Position numbers and translations under genes: made by a program. This document shows positions 14,056 through 21,220 of a DNA stretch of 21,363 bases, in pieces (the stretch's first letter is position 1; each line of letters opens with the position of its first letter). The DNA is from Thermoleophilaceae bacterium (GTDB taxonomy: Bacteria; Actinomycetota; Thermoleophilia; Solirubrobacterales; Thermoleophilaceae). The stretch spans positions 1 through 21,363 of the forward strand of contig JACCXP010000425.1 in NCBI GenBank assembly GCA_013696905.1, written 5' to 3'. The notes beneath the pieces were generated by a model that had not been told where the DNA came from, did not search any database, and worked only from the letters and a program-made list of their open reading frames with translations.

Positions 14056-15150
14056 TCAGCTCGCCGTGGCGGCGAGCGCCACGTCGAGGCGATCGACGGC
14101 GTGGGCCTCGACGCGCTCCCAGTCGAGCTCGGCCGCGTAACCACGCGGCAGCCGCGCGCTCCCATCGACGACCTCGTAGGGATTCGTAAGCAGGCGCCTC
14201 GAGGGCTTGAGGAAGCCGTTCATCTCGCCCGCCGTGGCGATCGCCCGGGCGGCGACCACCAGCTCGTGCAGGTTGCCGACGTCGCCCGCGACGCCGTTGC
14301 CGAGCACCACTTGGAGACCCGCGTCGCGGGCCCGCGCGATCAGGCGCTCGAGCGCCGCGAGCCCGCCCGCCTTGGCGAGCTTGAACTTGACCGTGCCCGC
14401 ACAGCCGAGCTCGATCAGTCGCTCGAGGTCGGCCGCCGTCGCGATCGACTCGTCGAGCATCAGCGGCAGCGGCGAGAGCGCGGCGAGGCGGGCCATCGCG
14501 TCCCACTCGCCCGGGTCGAAGGGCTGCTCGAAGACCTCGATCCCCTCGGGCTCGACGCAGCCGACGAACTCGCGCGCCGCCTCGAAGGAGTAGCCCTGGT
14601 TGGCATCGACGCGGATGCGCGCCCGCCCGTCGACCAGCTCCTGCACGCGCGCCACCCAGCGCACGTCGGCGGCGACGTCGAAGCCGACCTTGACCTTGAG
14701 CGTCCGGTAGCCGGCGCCGAGCAGCGCCTCGATCTCCTCCGGCGAGCGGTCCTCGTCGTGGGAGAGGACCGTGCCGAGCAGCGGCACGGCGAGATCCTCG
14801 GACGGGACGGGCGGCGCGAGCGCCGTCTCGAGCGCCGTCATCAGCGGCGCGGTCGCGAACGGGCGGCGCTCGCGCGAGCGCTCGAGCGTCGCGAGTGCCT
14901 CGCCGGCGGGCCGCCCGGCGATCGCCCGCACCGACTCGCGAAGCGCCGACCAGACGTCCTCAGCGGTCTCCGTGGAGTAGACCGCGAGCGGCACGGACTC
15001 CCCCACCCCGCTGTCGCCGCCCAGCCACACGCGCGCGAGGAACAGCTCGAAGTCATCGAGCGTGGCGAACGACAGCCGGTAAGGGGTGCGCAGTGGGAGC
15101 CGCAGGCGGTAGAGCTCGACCGGCCCGACCGGGCGTTCGGCCGCGCTCAC
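14056..15150 (-). CDS. Enolase-superfamily enzyme, muconate-lactonizing (MLE/epimerase) subgroup
   Basis: A 364-residue protein with an N-terminal capping domain (~1-125) and a TIM-barrel. MLE-subgroup residues are all visible: the K-x-K pair K152/K154 in L-K-V-K-V-G, metal ligands D182 in V-D-A-N-Q-G, E208 in F-E-Q-P-F and D233 in L-D-E-S, and the opposing lysine in the K-F-K-L-A-K-A-G-G strand (255-263). This set abstracts a proton next to a carboxylate. Known products are muconolactones, o-succinylbenzoate, and epimerised N-acyl amino acids, dipeptides or proline betaines. The sequence does not decide among these. There are no menaquinone or peptidoglycan genes nearby, so a catabolic epimerase or cycloisomerase is most likely. 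The GTG at 15150 overlaps the Rieske gene's stop by 4 nt. Confidence 0.88.
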   Translation of the reverse strand: MSAAERPVGPVELYRLRLPLRTPYRLSFATLDDFELFLARVWLGGDSGVGESVPLAVYSTETAEDVWSALRESVRAIAGRPAGEALATLERSRERRPFATAPLMTALETALAPPVPSEDLAVPLLGTVLSHDEDRSPEEIEALLGAGYRTLKVKVGFDVAADVRWVARVQELVDGRARIRVDANQGYSFEAAREFVGCVEPEGIEVFEQPFDPGEWDAMARLAALSPLPLMLDESIATAADLERLIELGCAGTVKFKLAKAGGLAALERLIARARDAGLQVVLGNGVAGDVGNLHELVVAARAIATAGEMNGFLKPSRRLLTNPYEVVDGSARLPRGYAAELDWERVEAHAVDRLDVALAATAS

Positions 15151-15509
15151 GTCGCGTCGGGCACGTCGAGTAGCACGTTTCCGTCCTCGACTCGCACCGG
15201 GTAGGTGCGCAGGCGCAGCTTCGGGTCGGTCACGCAGCGGCCGGTCGTTACGTCGTACTCGAACGAGTGCCACGGGCAGCGCAGGATCTCTCCCGCTCGG
15301 CTGAGCGCGTAACCGCCACGCGCGTCCTCGCAGGTGAGCCAGGTCAGCCGCCCGCCCCCAAGCATCGCCCCCTGGTGGGCGCACCAGCCGCGCACGGCGT
15401 GGTACTCGCCCGCACCCGTGCGTGCCACGACGACCGGCGTGTCGCCGTTCATCACCGTCATGATCGAGCCGCGGGGGAGCTCCTCGACGCCGCAGACGAC
15501 GACCGTCAT
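15147..15509 (-). CDS. Rieske [2Fe-2S] ferredoxin-like protein
   Basis: A 120-residue single-domain Rieske protein. The cluster ligands are C43 and H45 in W-C-A-H-Q-G and C78 and H81 in C-P-W-H-S-F, 33 residues apart, longer than the ~16-20 seen in many dioxygenase ferredoxins, with an inserted T-W-L-T-C-E-D-A-R segment. The start M-T-V-V-V-C-G-V-E-E-L is the normal opening of this family. It lacks an oxygenase catalytic domain, a membrane anchor and a signal peptide. It could pass single electrons to an oxygenase or dehydrogenase not seen here, or be an accessory to one of its operon partners. Two bases separate it from the amidohydrolase stop. Confidence 0.88.
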   Translation of the reverse strand: MTVVVCGVEELPRGSIMTVMNGDTPVVVARTGAGEYHAVRGWCAHQGAMLGGGRLTWLTCEDARGGYALSRAGEILRCPWHSFEYDVTTGRCVTDPKLRLRTYPVRVEDGNVLLDVPDAT

Positions 15510-15511
15510 GG

Positions 15512-16621
15512 TCAGGCCCGCGTCGCGGCTCGCTCCTCGAGCCCGTAGAACTCGCGCGCGTTGTCGTAGAGGATCTTCCGCTTGAGCGCCTGCGGCAGCC
15601 GCGGCGGCAGGCTCCGCAGCGGCGAGTCGAAGTCGAAGTGCGGGTAGTCGGTCGCGAACATCAGGATCTCCTCGCTGCCCATCAGCTCGATCACCTTCTC
15701 CCACTGGTCGCCCGTCATGTCCTCGACGGGCTGGGTCGCGAGGCGCACCTTCTCGGCCACGTAGTCGCTCGGCAGCCGCTTGACCCACGGCACCTCCTGG
15801 CGCAGCGAGCGCCACTCGCGGTCCATGCGCCAGATCAGGTGCGGAAGCCACGAGAAGCCGCCCTCGAGGCACACGACCCGCAGGTCCGGGAAGCGCTCGA
15901 AGACTCCCGCGCAGACGAGCGAGACGAGTTGCGCCATCGTGCCCTGCGGGATCAGCATGTGGCGCTCGATGTAGTAGCGCCCCATCCCGAGCGCGCCCTC
16001 GACGTGGACGGTGTGGTGGGTCGCGAGCCGCAGCCCCCTGCGCTGCGCGGCGGCGAAGATCGGGAAGTAGAAGGGATCGCCGTAGGCGCGCGTCGTGATC
16101 GGCAGCATCACCTGCACCATCTGCTCGTGCTCGCCGATGCGGTCGATCTCGCGCGCCGCTCCCTCGGGATCCTGGGGCGCGATGTGGACGCTGCCGAGCA
16201 GGCGAGGGTCGGCCGCGAGCCACTCGGCGACCTGGTAGTCGTTGTAGGCGCTCGCCATCGCCGATGCGAACTCGACCTGCATGTCGCCCAGCATCGCCGG
16301 GTAGAAATAGCCCGTCAGCACCGCCGCCTGGATCTCGTAGGCGTCGAGCAGCTGCCGGCGCAGCAGCTCGGGGTCGGAGCCGGGAGGCCCGCCGCGCTCG
16401 GGGTTCGAGTCGGCGCGGTTGCCGCCACCCGTCGCCCAGTAGATGAAGGGCTGCGTGAACCCCTTCCAGGCCCCCTGGGCCATCAGCTCACGCCACGGCT
16501 CGGCGAGGTAGGGCTGGAGCGAGTCGAGCGAGGAGAAGGCCTCGTGCACGTCGACGTCGATCACCGGCGTGTCGAGGACGGGCGAGGGATCGTGGTCGAG
16601 GACGGCGGCGGACTGAGTCAT
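15512..16621 (-). CDS. Amidohydrolase-2 family (ACMSD-like TIM-barrel) metal-dependent hydrolase/decarboxylase
   Basis: A 369-residue protein of the PF04909 type. The metal-site opening is V-I-D-V-D-V-H-E-A-F (20-29); later come the histidine-rich strand L-A-T-H-H-T-V-H, the E-G-G-F-S-W strand, and the catalytic aspartate in A-T-D-Y-P-H-F-D. The last residues, L-Y-D-N-A-R-E-F-Y-G-L, are the common family terminus. Members hydrolyse C-N or C-O bonds or decarboxylate aromatic and muconate-type acids non-oxidatively. ATG 16621 is favoured over an upstream start at 16681 because AAAGGAG lies 8 nt before it. It is the first enzyme gene behind the GntR regulator (56-nt gap). Association with an enolase-superfamily gene fits breakdown of a cyclic or aromatic acid, but no substrate can be named. 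Confidence 0.88.
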   Translation of the reverse strand: MTQSAAVLDHDPSPVLDTPVIDVDVHEAFSSLDSLQPYLAEPWRELMAQGAWKGFTQPFIYWATGGGNRADSNPERGGPPGSDPELLRRQLLDAYEIQAAVLTGYFYPAMLGDMQVEFASAMASAYNDYQVAEWLAADPRLLGSVHIAPQDPEGAAREIDRIGEHEQMVQVMLPITTRAYGDPFYFPIFAAAQRRGLRLATHHTVHVEGALGMGRYYIERHMLIPQGTMAQLVSLVCAGVFERFPDLRVVCLEGGFSWLPHLIWRMDREWRSLRQEVPWVKRLPSDYVAEKVRLATQPVEDMTGDQWEKVIELMGSEEILMFATDYPHFDFDSPLRSLPPRLPQALKRKILYDNAREFYGLEERAATRA

Positions 16622-16677
16622 GTGGTGGCTCCTTTGGTCGGACGCGTCCCCGATCCTTAGCCTCCGCGGTGCTCGTG

Positions 16678-17472
16678 TCAAGCCACAGCTCCCTCGATCC
16701 GGCGCAGCGTCGCGGCTTCGCTGGCGATCAGATGAGCGAGCATCGCCTGCTCCGCGGCGGGCGCGTCACCCGCGGCGATGGCGTCGACGATCCGTCGGTG
16801 GTCCTTGAGCGTCTCCGGCACGCGCCCCTCGTAGCGCTGGCTCGTCTCGAGCTGCTCGCGGTGGAGATCCTGGATCGCCTGCATGATCCGCACGAGCACG
16901 CGGTTGTCCGAGCAGACGGCGATCTCGACGTGGAGCTGGATGTCGCGCTCACCGATCGTGTCGAGGTCGGGCGGACGGTCGGCGCCGGCGCCCTCCATGC
17001 CCGCTACCAGCCGCTCGAGCCGGGCGACGTCGGCCTCCTCAGCGCGCGTCGCAGCCCAGGCGGCCGCGGCGGGCTCGAGCAGCCGGCGCACCGCGAACAG
17101 CTCCTCGAACGCGTCGCGCTGCCTGAGCAGCGTCGTGGCGAGCTGCTCGATCGTCGCCTCGAGCGCGCGCGGGGAGACGAAGATGCCCCGGCCACGGCGG
17201 ATCTCGACGAGGCCCTGGGCCGCGAGCGTGCGCATCGCCTCACGCAGCGGCACGCGACTGACTCCGAGCATCTGGGCCAGCTCGCGCTCCGCCGGCAGCT
17301 GCTCTCCCGGCCGGAAGTGCTGGGTCTCGATCAGCCCGCGGATGTAGTCCGCGATGCGCGCGTAGAGCGTCGCGCGCGCGGCCGCGGGGACGCCGCCGCT
17401 CGGTGCGCTCGGCAAGGGCGCGAGCGGCGCGGGTGGCCGCGCCCGCTGGTCGCTGTGGTCGGGGACGGTCAT
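16678..17472 (-). CDS. GntR-family (FadR/FCD subfamily) transcriptional regulator
   Basis: A 264-residue regulator. After a ~30-residue Pro/Ala-rich tail, residues ~35-100 form the winged helix-turn-helix (L-P-A-E-R-E-L-A-Q-M-L-G-V-S-R-V-P-L-R-E-A-M split around the turn, ending in R-R-G-R-G-I-F-V). Residues ~110-255 form the helical FCD ligand domain, with D and H metal ligands in E-R-D-I-Q-L-H and the D-H-R-R-I-V-D-A-I-A-A-G-D motif. FCD regulators typically bind carboxylic acids and release DNA. It is transcribed divergently from the sdh-like operon with a palindrome in between, and precedes the amidohydrolase operon. ATG 17472 was chosen; GTG 17478 in the same frame would add two residues. 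Confidence 0.92.
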   Translation of the reverse strand: MTVPDHSDQRARPPAPLAPLPSAPSGGVPAAARATLYARIADYIRGLIETQHFRPGEQLPAERELAQMLGVSRVPLREAMRTLAAQGLVEIRRGRGIFVSPRALEATIEQLATTLLRQRDAFEELFAVRRLLEPAAAAWAATRAEEADVARLERLVAGMEGAGADRPPDLDTIGERDIQLHVEIAVCSDNRVLVRIMQAIQDLHREQLETSQRYEGRVPETLKDHRRIVDAIAAGDAPAAEQAMLAHLIASEAATLRRIEGAVA

Positions 17473-17549
17473 TCGCACTTGCTGCGCCCGGGGAGGTGCT
17501 CGGGGGGCCGGGCCGCGGCGCCGAATAGTGCCAGAAGAGCCGCTCGAGG

Positions 17550-17564
17550 CGTGGTATAACCACG
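17550..17564 (+). promoter_or_regulatory. Perfect palindrome, putative GntR/FadR-type operator and -10 region
   Basis: cgtggt-ata-accacg is a perfect inverted repeat of 6-bp arms around ATA. Its core TGGTATAACCA closely resembles TGGT...ACCA operators of FCD-type GntR regulators. Looser outer arms, CTCGA at 17543 and TCGAG at ~17568, extend the symmetry. It contains TATAAC, a good -10 sequence for the plus-strand genes, 33 nt before the sdhB-like ATG, so binding would block transcription. No clear -35 is visible. It lies 77 nt upstream of the regulator's own start. Confidence 0.6.
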
Positions 17565-17592
17565 GCCTTCGAGGGCGGCCACGGAGGGAACG

Positions 17593-18297
17593 ATGGCGGA
17601 GGTCGAGCAGGCGACGGTGTCGGTGCGGGTCGCTCGCAGCGACGCGGGCGCCGAGACGACCTTCGAGGTCGAGCGCTTCGAGCCGATGACCGTGCTCGAC
17701 CTGCTGCTCGCGATCCAGCGCGAGCAGGACCTCTCGATCGCCTTTCGCTTCTCGTGCCGGGTGGGGATGTGCGGCACCTGCACCGTGCGCGTCGACGGCC
17801 GCGCGGCGCTCGCCTGCACGACACCGGTCGAGCGCGATGTCCGCGACGTGCGCCTCGAGCCGATGGCGGGCCTGCCGGTGGTGCGCGACCTGATCGTCGA
17901 CATGGCGCCCTTCTGGGACGAGTGGGCGCGGGTGACGCCCTACCTCGTGCCACGCGCGGGGCTCGACGAGCCCGCCGTGATCGAGCCCGACAGCGAAGAG
18001 CGCCGGCGCATCGACCCCTCGCTCGACTGCATCACCTGCGGGGCCTGCTACTCGAGCTGCGGAGTCTCCGCGTCGGGGCGGGACTTCCTCGGCCCCGCCG
18101 CGCTGACCCGCGCGATGGTGCTCGTGGCCGACTCCCGTGACGCGGCCCGCGACGAGCGACTGAGGGCCGTCGGCCAGTCCGACGGTGTCGATCGCTGCCG
18201 CTACATCTACGGCTGCTCCGCCGTCTGCCCCAAGGGGCTGGACCCCGCCGGAGCGATCCGGGCGCTGCGGCGCTGGCGCCTCGGCGGCGGTCCCTGA
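17593..18297 (+). CDS. sdhB: Succinate dehydrogenase/fumarate reductase-like iron-sulfur subunit
   Basis: A 234-residue electron-transfer subunit. The N-terminal ferredoxin domain binds [2Fe-2S] by C55, C60, C63 and C75 (S-C-R-V-G-M-C-G-T-C ... C). The C-terminal domain binds [4Fe-4S] by C146, C149, C152 (C-I-T-C-G-A-C), and [3Fe-4S] by C156 region and C202/C208/C212 (C-R-Y-I-Y-G-C-S-A-V-C-P-K-G), following the usual interleaved pattern. All ligands are present. It passes electrons from the flavoprotein to the membrane subunits. The start at 17593 follows GGAGGG at 17582-17587. It is the first gene of the operon; in most bacteria the iron-sulfur gene is last. Stop and next start share one base (TGATG). 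Confidence 0.93.
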   Translation: MAEVEQATVSVRVARSDAGAETTFEVERFEPMTVLDLLLAIQREQDLSIAFRFSCRVGMCGTCTVRVDGRAALACTTPVERDVRDVRLEPMAGLPVVRDLIVDMAPFWDEWARVTPYLVPRAGLDEPAVIEPDSEERRRIDPSLDCITCGACYSSCGVSASGRDFLGPAALTRAMVLVADSRDAARDERLRAVGQSDGVDRCRYIYGCSAVCPKGLDPAGAIRALRRWRLGGGP

Positions 18298-20012
18298 TGG
18301 CTATGGCGGCCTTCGAGACGATCGACACCGACGTCGCGGTGATCGGCAGCGGCGGCGCGGGCCTGATGTGCGTGCTGCACGCTGCCGCGGCCGATCCCTC
18401 GCTCGACATCACGGTGGTCAGCAAGGGCGCCGTCGGGCGCTCGGGCTGCACGCGCATGGTGCAGGGCGGCTTCAACGCCGCGCTCGATCCGGACGACTCG
18501 CCGGAGCTCCACTTCGACGACACGCTCAAGGGCGGCGCCTACCTCAACGACCAGGAGCTCGCCTGGACGCTCGTCTGCGATGCGCCGAAGGTGATCTCAG
18601 AGCTCGAGACCGTCGCCGGCTGCTTCTTCGACCGCCGCCCCGACGGGCGGATCTTCCAGAAGCCCTTCGCCGGCCAGAGCTTCGACCGCACCGTGCACCG
18701 CGGCGACCTGACCGGGATCGAGATCATGGGGCGCCTACGCGACCAGATGTTCCGCCTCGGCCCGCGCGAGCTCGAGGACGCGCGCGCGCTCGACCTGATC
18801 CTCGACTCGAGCGGCGAGCTCGCCGGTGTCAGCGTGCTCGACGTGCGCACCGGCGCAGTCGCGCTGCTGCGCGCGCGCGTCGTCGTGCTCGCCACGGGCG
18901 GCGCCGCGACGATGTACCGGATCGCAGCACCTGCGCGAGAGAAGACCGGTGACGGCGTCGCGATGTGCATGCGGGCCGGGCTCGAGCTGCGCGACATGGA
19001 GATGCTGCAGTTCCACCCCACGGGACTCCTGGCCGGCGAGTCGCGCCTCACCGGGGCGGTGCTCGAGGAGGGGCTGCGCGGGGCGGGCGCGTACCTGCGC
19101 AACGCCGAGGGCGAGCGCTACATGGAGCGCTACGACCCGGAGCGGATGGAGCGCTCGACCCGCGACGTCGTCTCGCGCGCCGGCTACCTCGAGATCATGG
19201 AGGGGCGCGGCACCCCCGAGGGCGGCGTCCTGATCGATATCTCGCACCTCGGCATCGAAGAGGTGGAGCGGCGCTTTCCGGGCATGGTCCAGCGCACGCG
19301 CCAGATCGGCGCCGACCTCGCCCGCGGTCCCGTGCCGGTGTCGCCGACCGCGCACTTCCACATGGGCGGGGCGATCATCGACCGCGACTGCCAGACCTCG
19401 ATCGCCGGTCTGCTCGTCGCCGGCGAGGACGCCGGCGGCACGCACGGGGCAAACCGCCTCGGCGGCAACGGCGTTGCCGAGTCGACCGTGTTCGGCGCGC
19501 GTGCGGGCGACCGCGCCGCCGTGATCGCCCGCGAGCGTGACCTGCGCGAGCCCGATCACGGGCAGCTCGGGCGCTCGGTCGAGCGTGCCTTCGCGCCTCT
19601 CGGCCGCGACAGCGGAGCGTCGCCGTTCGAGCTCACGCGCGCGCTCAAGGAGGTGATGTGGGATGGCTGCGGCGTCGTCCGCGACGGCGAGCGCCTGCGC
19701 GCCGCGGCCGAGACGATCGACGACCTCGCCGAGCGGGTGCGAACCGTCGCGGTGCCGGGTCCCGCGGAGGTCAACTACGCCTGGCAGGAGGCGCTCGACG
19801 TGCGCAACCAACTCGACGTGGCGCGCGCCGTCGTCGTCTCCGCCCTCAGCCGCGAGGAGTCTCGCGGCGCTCATCACCGCACGGACTTCCCCGAGCGCGA
19901 CGACGAGCGCTGGCTGCGCTACGTAGTGGTGGGGCTCGACTCGGACGGCGAGCTTCAGAGCTCGTCGCGGCCGGTGGCGCTCGAGCGACGCAGGCTCGCG
20001 TCCAAGGCCTAG
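18297..20012 (+). CDS. sdhA: Succinate dehydrogenase/fumarate reductase-like flavoprotein subunit
   Basis: A 571-residue flavoprotein of normal SdhA/FrdA length. FAD is bound by V-I-G-S-G-G-A-G near 15-22 and the late G-E-D-A-G-G-T-H-G-A-N-R-L-G-G-N block. Active-site elements include Q-F-H-P-T-G, S-T-R-D-V-V-S-R with the proton-shuttle arginine, and P-T-A-H-F-H-M-G-G. In the segment that normally holds the covalent-flavin histidine (S-H-T-x-A-A-Q-G-G), this protein reads S-G-C-T-R-M-V-Q-G-G, so FAD may be non-covalent or tethered otherwise. It probably oxidises succinate or a succinate-like dicarboxylate, or reduces fumarate. ATG 18297 overlaps the sdhB stop; an ATG at 18303 is an alternative. 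Confidence 0.92.
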   Translation: MAMAAFETIDTDVAVIGSGGAGLMCVLHAAAADPSLDITVVSKGAVGRSGCTRMVQGGFNAALDPDDSPELHFDDTLKGGAYLNDQELAWTLVCDAPKVISELETVAGCFFDRRPDGRIFQKPFAGQSFDRTVHRGDLTGIEIMGRLRDQMFRLGPRELEDARALDLILDSSGELAGVSVLDVRTGAVALLRARVVVLATGGAATMYRIAAPAREKTGDGVAMCMRAGLELRDMEMLQFHPTGLLAGESRLTGAVLEEGLRGAGAYLRNAEGERYMERYDPERMERSTRDVVSRAGYLEIMEGRGTPEGGVLIDISHLGIEEVERRFPGMVQRTRQIGADLARGPVPVSPTAHFHMGGAIIDRDCQTSIAGLLVAGEDAGGTHGANRLGGNGVAESTVFGARAGDRAAVIARERDLREPDHGQLGRSVERAFAPLGRDSGASPFELTRALKEVMWDGCGVVRDGERLRAAAETIDDLAERVRTVAVPGPAEVNYAWQEALDVRNQLDVARAVVVSALSREESRGAHHRTDFPERDDERWLRYVVVGLDSDGELQSSSRPVALERRRLASKA

Positions 20013-20516
20013 ATGCCGGCGATTCAGCTGCTCTTCATCGCCGGGCTGACCGCCGTGCTCGCAGGCGTTGTCGGCTTCGCAGCGGTGGTGCTCGCCTCCG
20101 CCGCGCGCTCAGGCGGCGGCCCGCACGTGACATCTGGGTTCCTGCGCCGCTTCGCGCGGCCCGGGCGCGAGCGTGCCGAGCTCCACCGCTGGGCGTTCTA
20201 CCTGCACCGGATCACGGGCTTCGCGATCTTCGCCTTTCTGTGCCTCCACATCCTCGACGTGTCGACCTATGCGCTCTCCCCCGCGCTCTACGACGAGCTG
20301 CACGGGCTATACGCGACGGCGCCGATGCGCGTCTTCGAGGCGGGCCTGCTGGTCGCGATCCTCTTCCACACGCTCAACGGGCTGCGGCTCGTGGCGGTCG
20401 ACGTAGCCGACATGGGGATCGACGCCTCGCGGCGCGCGCTCGTGGCCGTGGCGGCGCTGACCGTGGTGCTCGGGGCGGCCGGCGGCGCGGTGATCGTCGC
20501 GCCGGCCTTCGCGTGA
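20013..20516 (+). CDS. sdhC: Succinate dehydrogenase-like membrane anchor / cytochrome b subunit
   Basis: A 167-residue membrane protein. Four hydrophobic segments are seen: an N-terminal one at 3-30, then ~63-85, ~105-125 and ~140-165. Likely heme/quinone histidines lie in L-H-R-I-T-G, L-H-I-L-D and L-F-H-T-L-N-G-L-R. The H-R-x-T-G motif is the SdhC signature. The extra N-terminal segment before H-R-I-T-G is longer than in classical SdhC. ATG 20013 starts immediately after the sdhA stop with no gap, and its own stop overlaps the next start by 4 nt, so all four subunits should be made together. Confidence 0.87.
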   Translation: MPAIQLLFIAGLTAVLAGVVGFAAVVLASAARSGGGPHVTSGFLRRFARPGRERAELHRWAFYLHRITGFAIFAFLCLHILDVSTYALSPALYDELHGLYATAPMRVFEAGLLVAILFHTLNGLRLVAVDVADMGIDASRRALVAVAALTVVLGAAGGAVIVAPAFA

Positions 20517-20935
20517 GCCGCGCGCTTGGGCCCGAGGGCCGGGCGTTCAGAGGCGGAGATCGCCATCGCGTCGCCGCCCGCCCCGGGGGGCTCGCCGGAC
20601 GCAGGCTGGCCGCCTCGGTCGCCGTCCGGGTCACGGGCCTCGCGCTCGCCGTGCTCGTGCTCGGCCACTTCACGCTCACTCACATCGTCACCGACGTGGC
20701 GGAGGCCGATGCCGGCTACATCGCGAGGCGGTGGCAGTCCGCCCTCTGGCTCGCCTGGGACTGGACGATGCTCGCGACCGCCCTCTTCCACGGCGCCGCC
20801 GGCGTCTGGATCGCGGTCGAGGACTACTCGCCCGACGAGCCCGCGCGCCGCCGGCGCCAGCTCGTCCTCGTCGCCGTCACGCTTGCCCTGCTGGTGCTCG
20901 GCACGGTCACGCTCGCCGCCGGCAGCGGCGCATAG
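20513..20935 (+). CDS. sdhD: Succinate dehydrogenase-like second membrane anchor subunit
   Basis: A 140-residue membrane protein starting at GTG 20513 within a GTGA overlap with sdhC. About 35 hydrophilic Arg/Gly-rich residues precede three hydrophobic segments (~37-58, ~78-98, ~115-137). The L-x-L-G-H-F-T-L-T-H-I-V-T-D-V segment and W-D-W-T-M-L-A-T-A-L-F-H-G-A-A-G-V-W hold the candidate heme histidines and the quinone-site region of SdhD. It completes the B-A-C-D set. The start is inferred from the overlap; the N-terminal tail is unusually basic for this family. Confidence 0.83.
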   Translation: MSRALGPEGRAFRGGDRHRVAARPGGLAGRRLAASVAVRVTGLALAVLVLGHFTLTHIVTDVAEADAGYIARRWQSALWLAWDWTMLATALFHGAAGVWIAVEDYSPDEPARRRRQLVLVAVTLALLVLGTVTLAAGSGA

Positions 20936-20948
20936 GCCTCGCCTGAGG

Positions 20949-20967
20949 GCCGCCGTCCCGAGGCGGC
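20949..20967 (+). terminator. Possible weak hairpin after the sdh-like operon
   Basis: gccgcc (20949-20954) pairs with ggcggc (20962-20967) over a 7-nt loop, 14 nt after the sdhD stop. No T-run follows and a shorter competing cctc/gagg hairpin overlaps it, so termination strength is doubtful. Confidence 0.3.
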
Positions 20968-20990
20968 GACGCAGCGCGACTCAAGCAGTA

Positions 20991-21200
20991 GCCGGGTTCT
21001 CGAGTGCCTGGCGCTCGGCCAACATCCACAGGAGCCTCGACGGCACCAAGGTCACCAACTACGCGCACTGGCGCAGGCGCGAGGACTTCGAGGCGATGCT
21101 GGGCCGGGCCGACGCGCGAGTCCACATCGGGGAGGCCGCCAAGCTGGCGAGCCGCTTCGAGCCGCAGCTCTACGAGGTCGCCTTCTCGGATGCTCGCTGA
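20991..21200 (+). pseudogene. Antibiotic-biosynthesis-monooxygenase (ABM)-like domain, N-terminally truncated
   Basis: Sixty-nine residues ending at TGA 21200 resemble the C-terminal two thirds of an ABM-type ferredoxin-like domain: S-A-N-I-H-R-S-L-D-G-T, then V-T-N-Y-A-H-W-R-R-R-E-D-F-E-A-M, then L-A-S-R-F-E-P-Q-L-Y-E-V-A-F. Family members are ~95-105 residues. About 30 N-terminal residues are missing, no convincing start lies in this frame before A-G-F-S-S-A (the frame continues back into sdhD in an unrelated register), and there is no ribosome site. It is most likely a decayed fragment. A frameshift in the missing part is an alternative, but I see no family sequence in the other frames. 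Confidence 0.6.
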
Positions 21201-21220
21201 CGTCGCTTATCCTGGCGGCG

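Noticed and set aside
13003..15204. A very long plus-strand frame (over 700 codons) opposite the SDR and enolase-superfamily genes
   Set aside because: Antisense shadow of two genes with intact motifs on the minus strand; the translation is low-complexity and unlike any protein.
18735..19877. Minus-strand open frame opposite the flavoprotein gene
   Set aside because: Antisense shadow; no motifs and biased composition.
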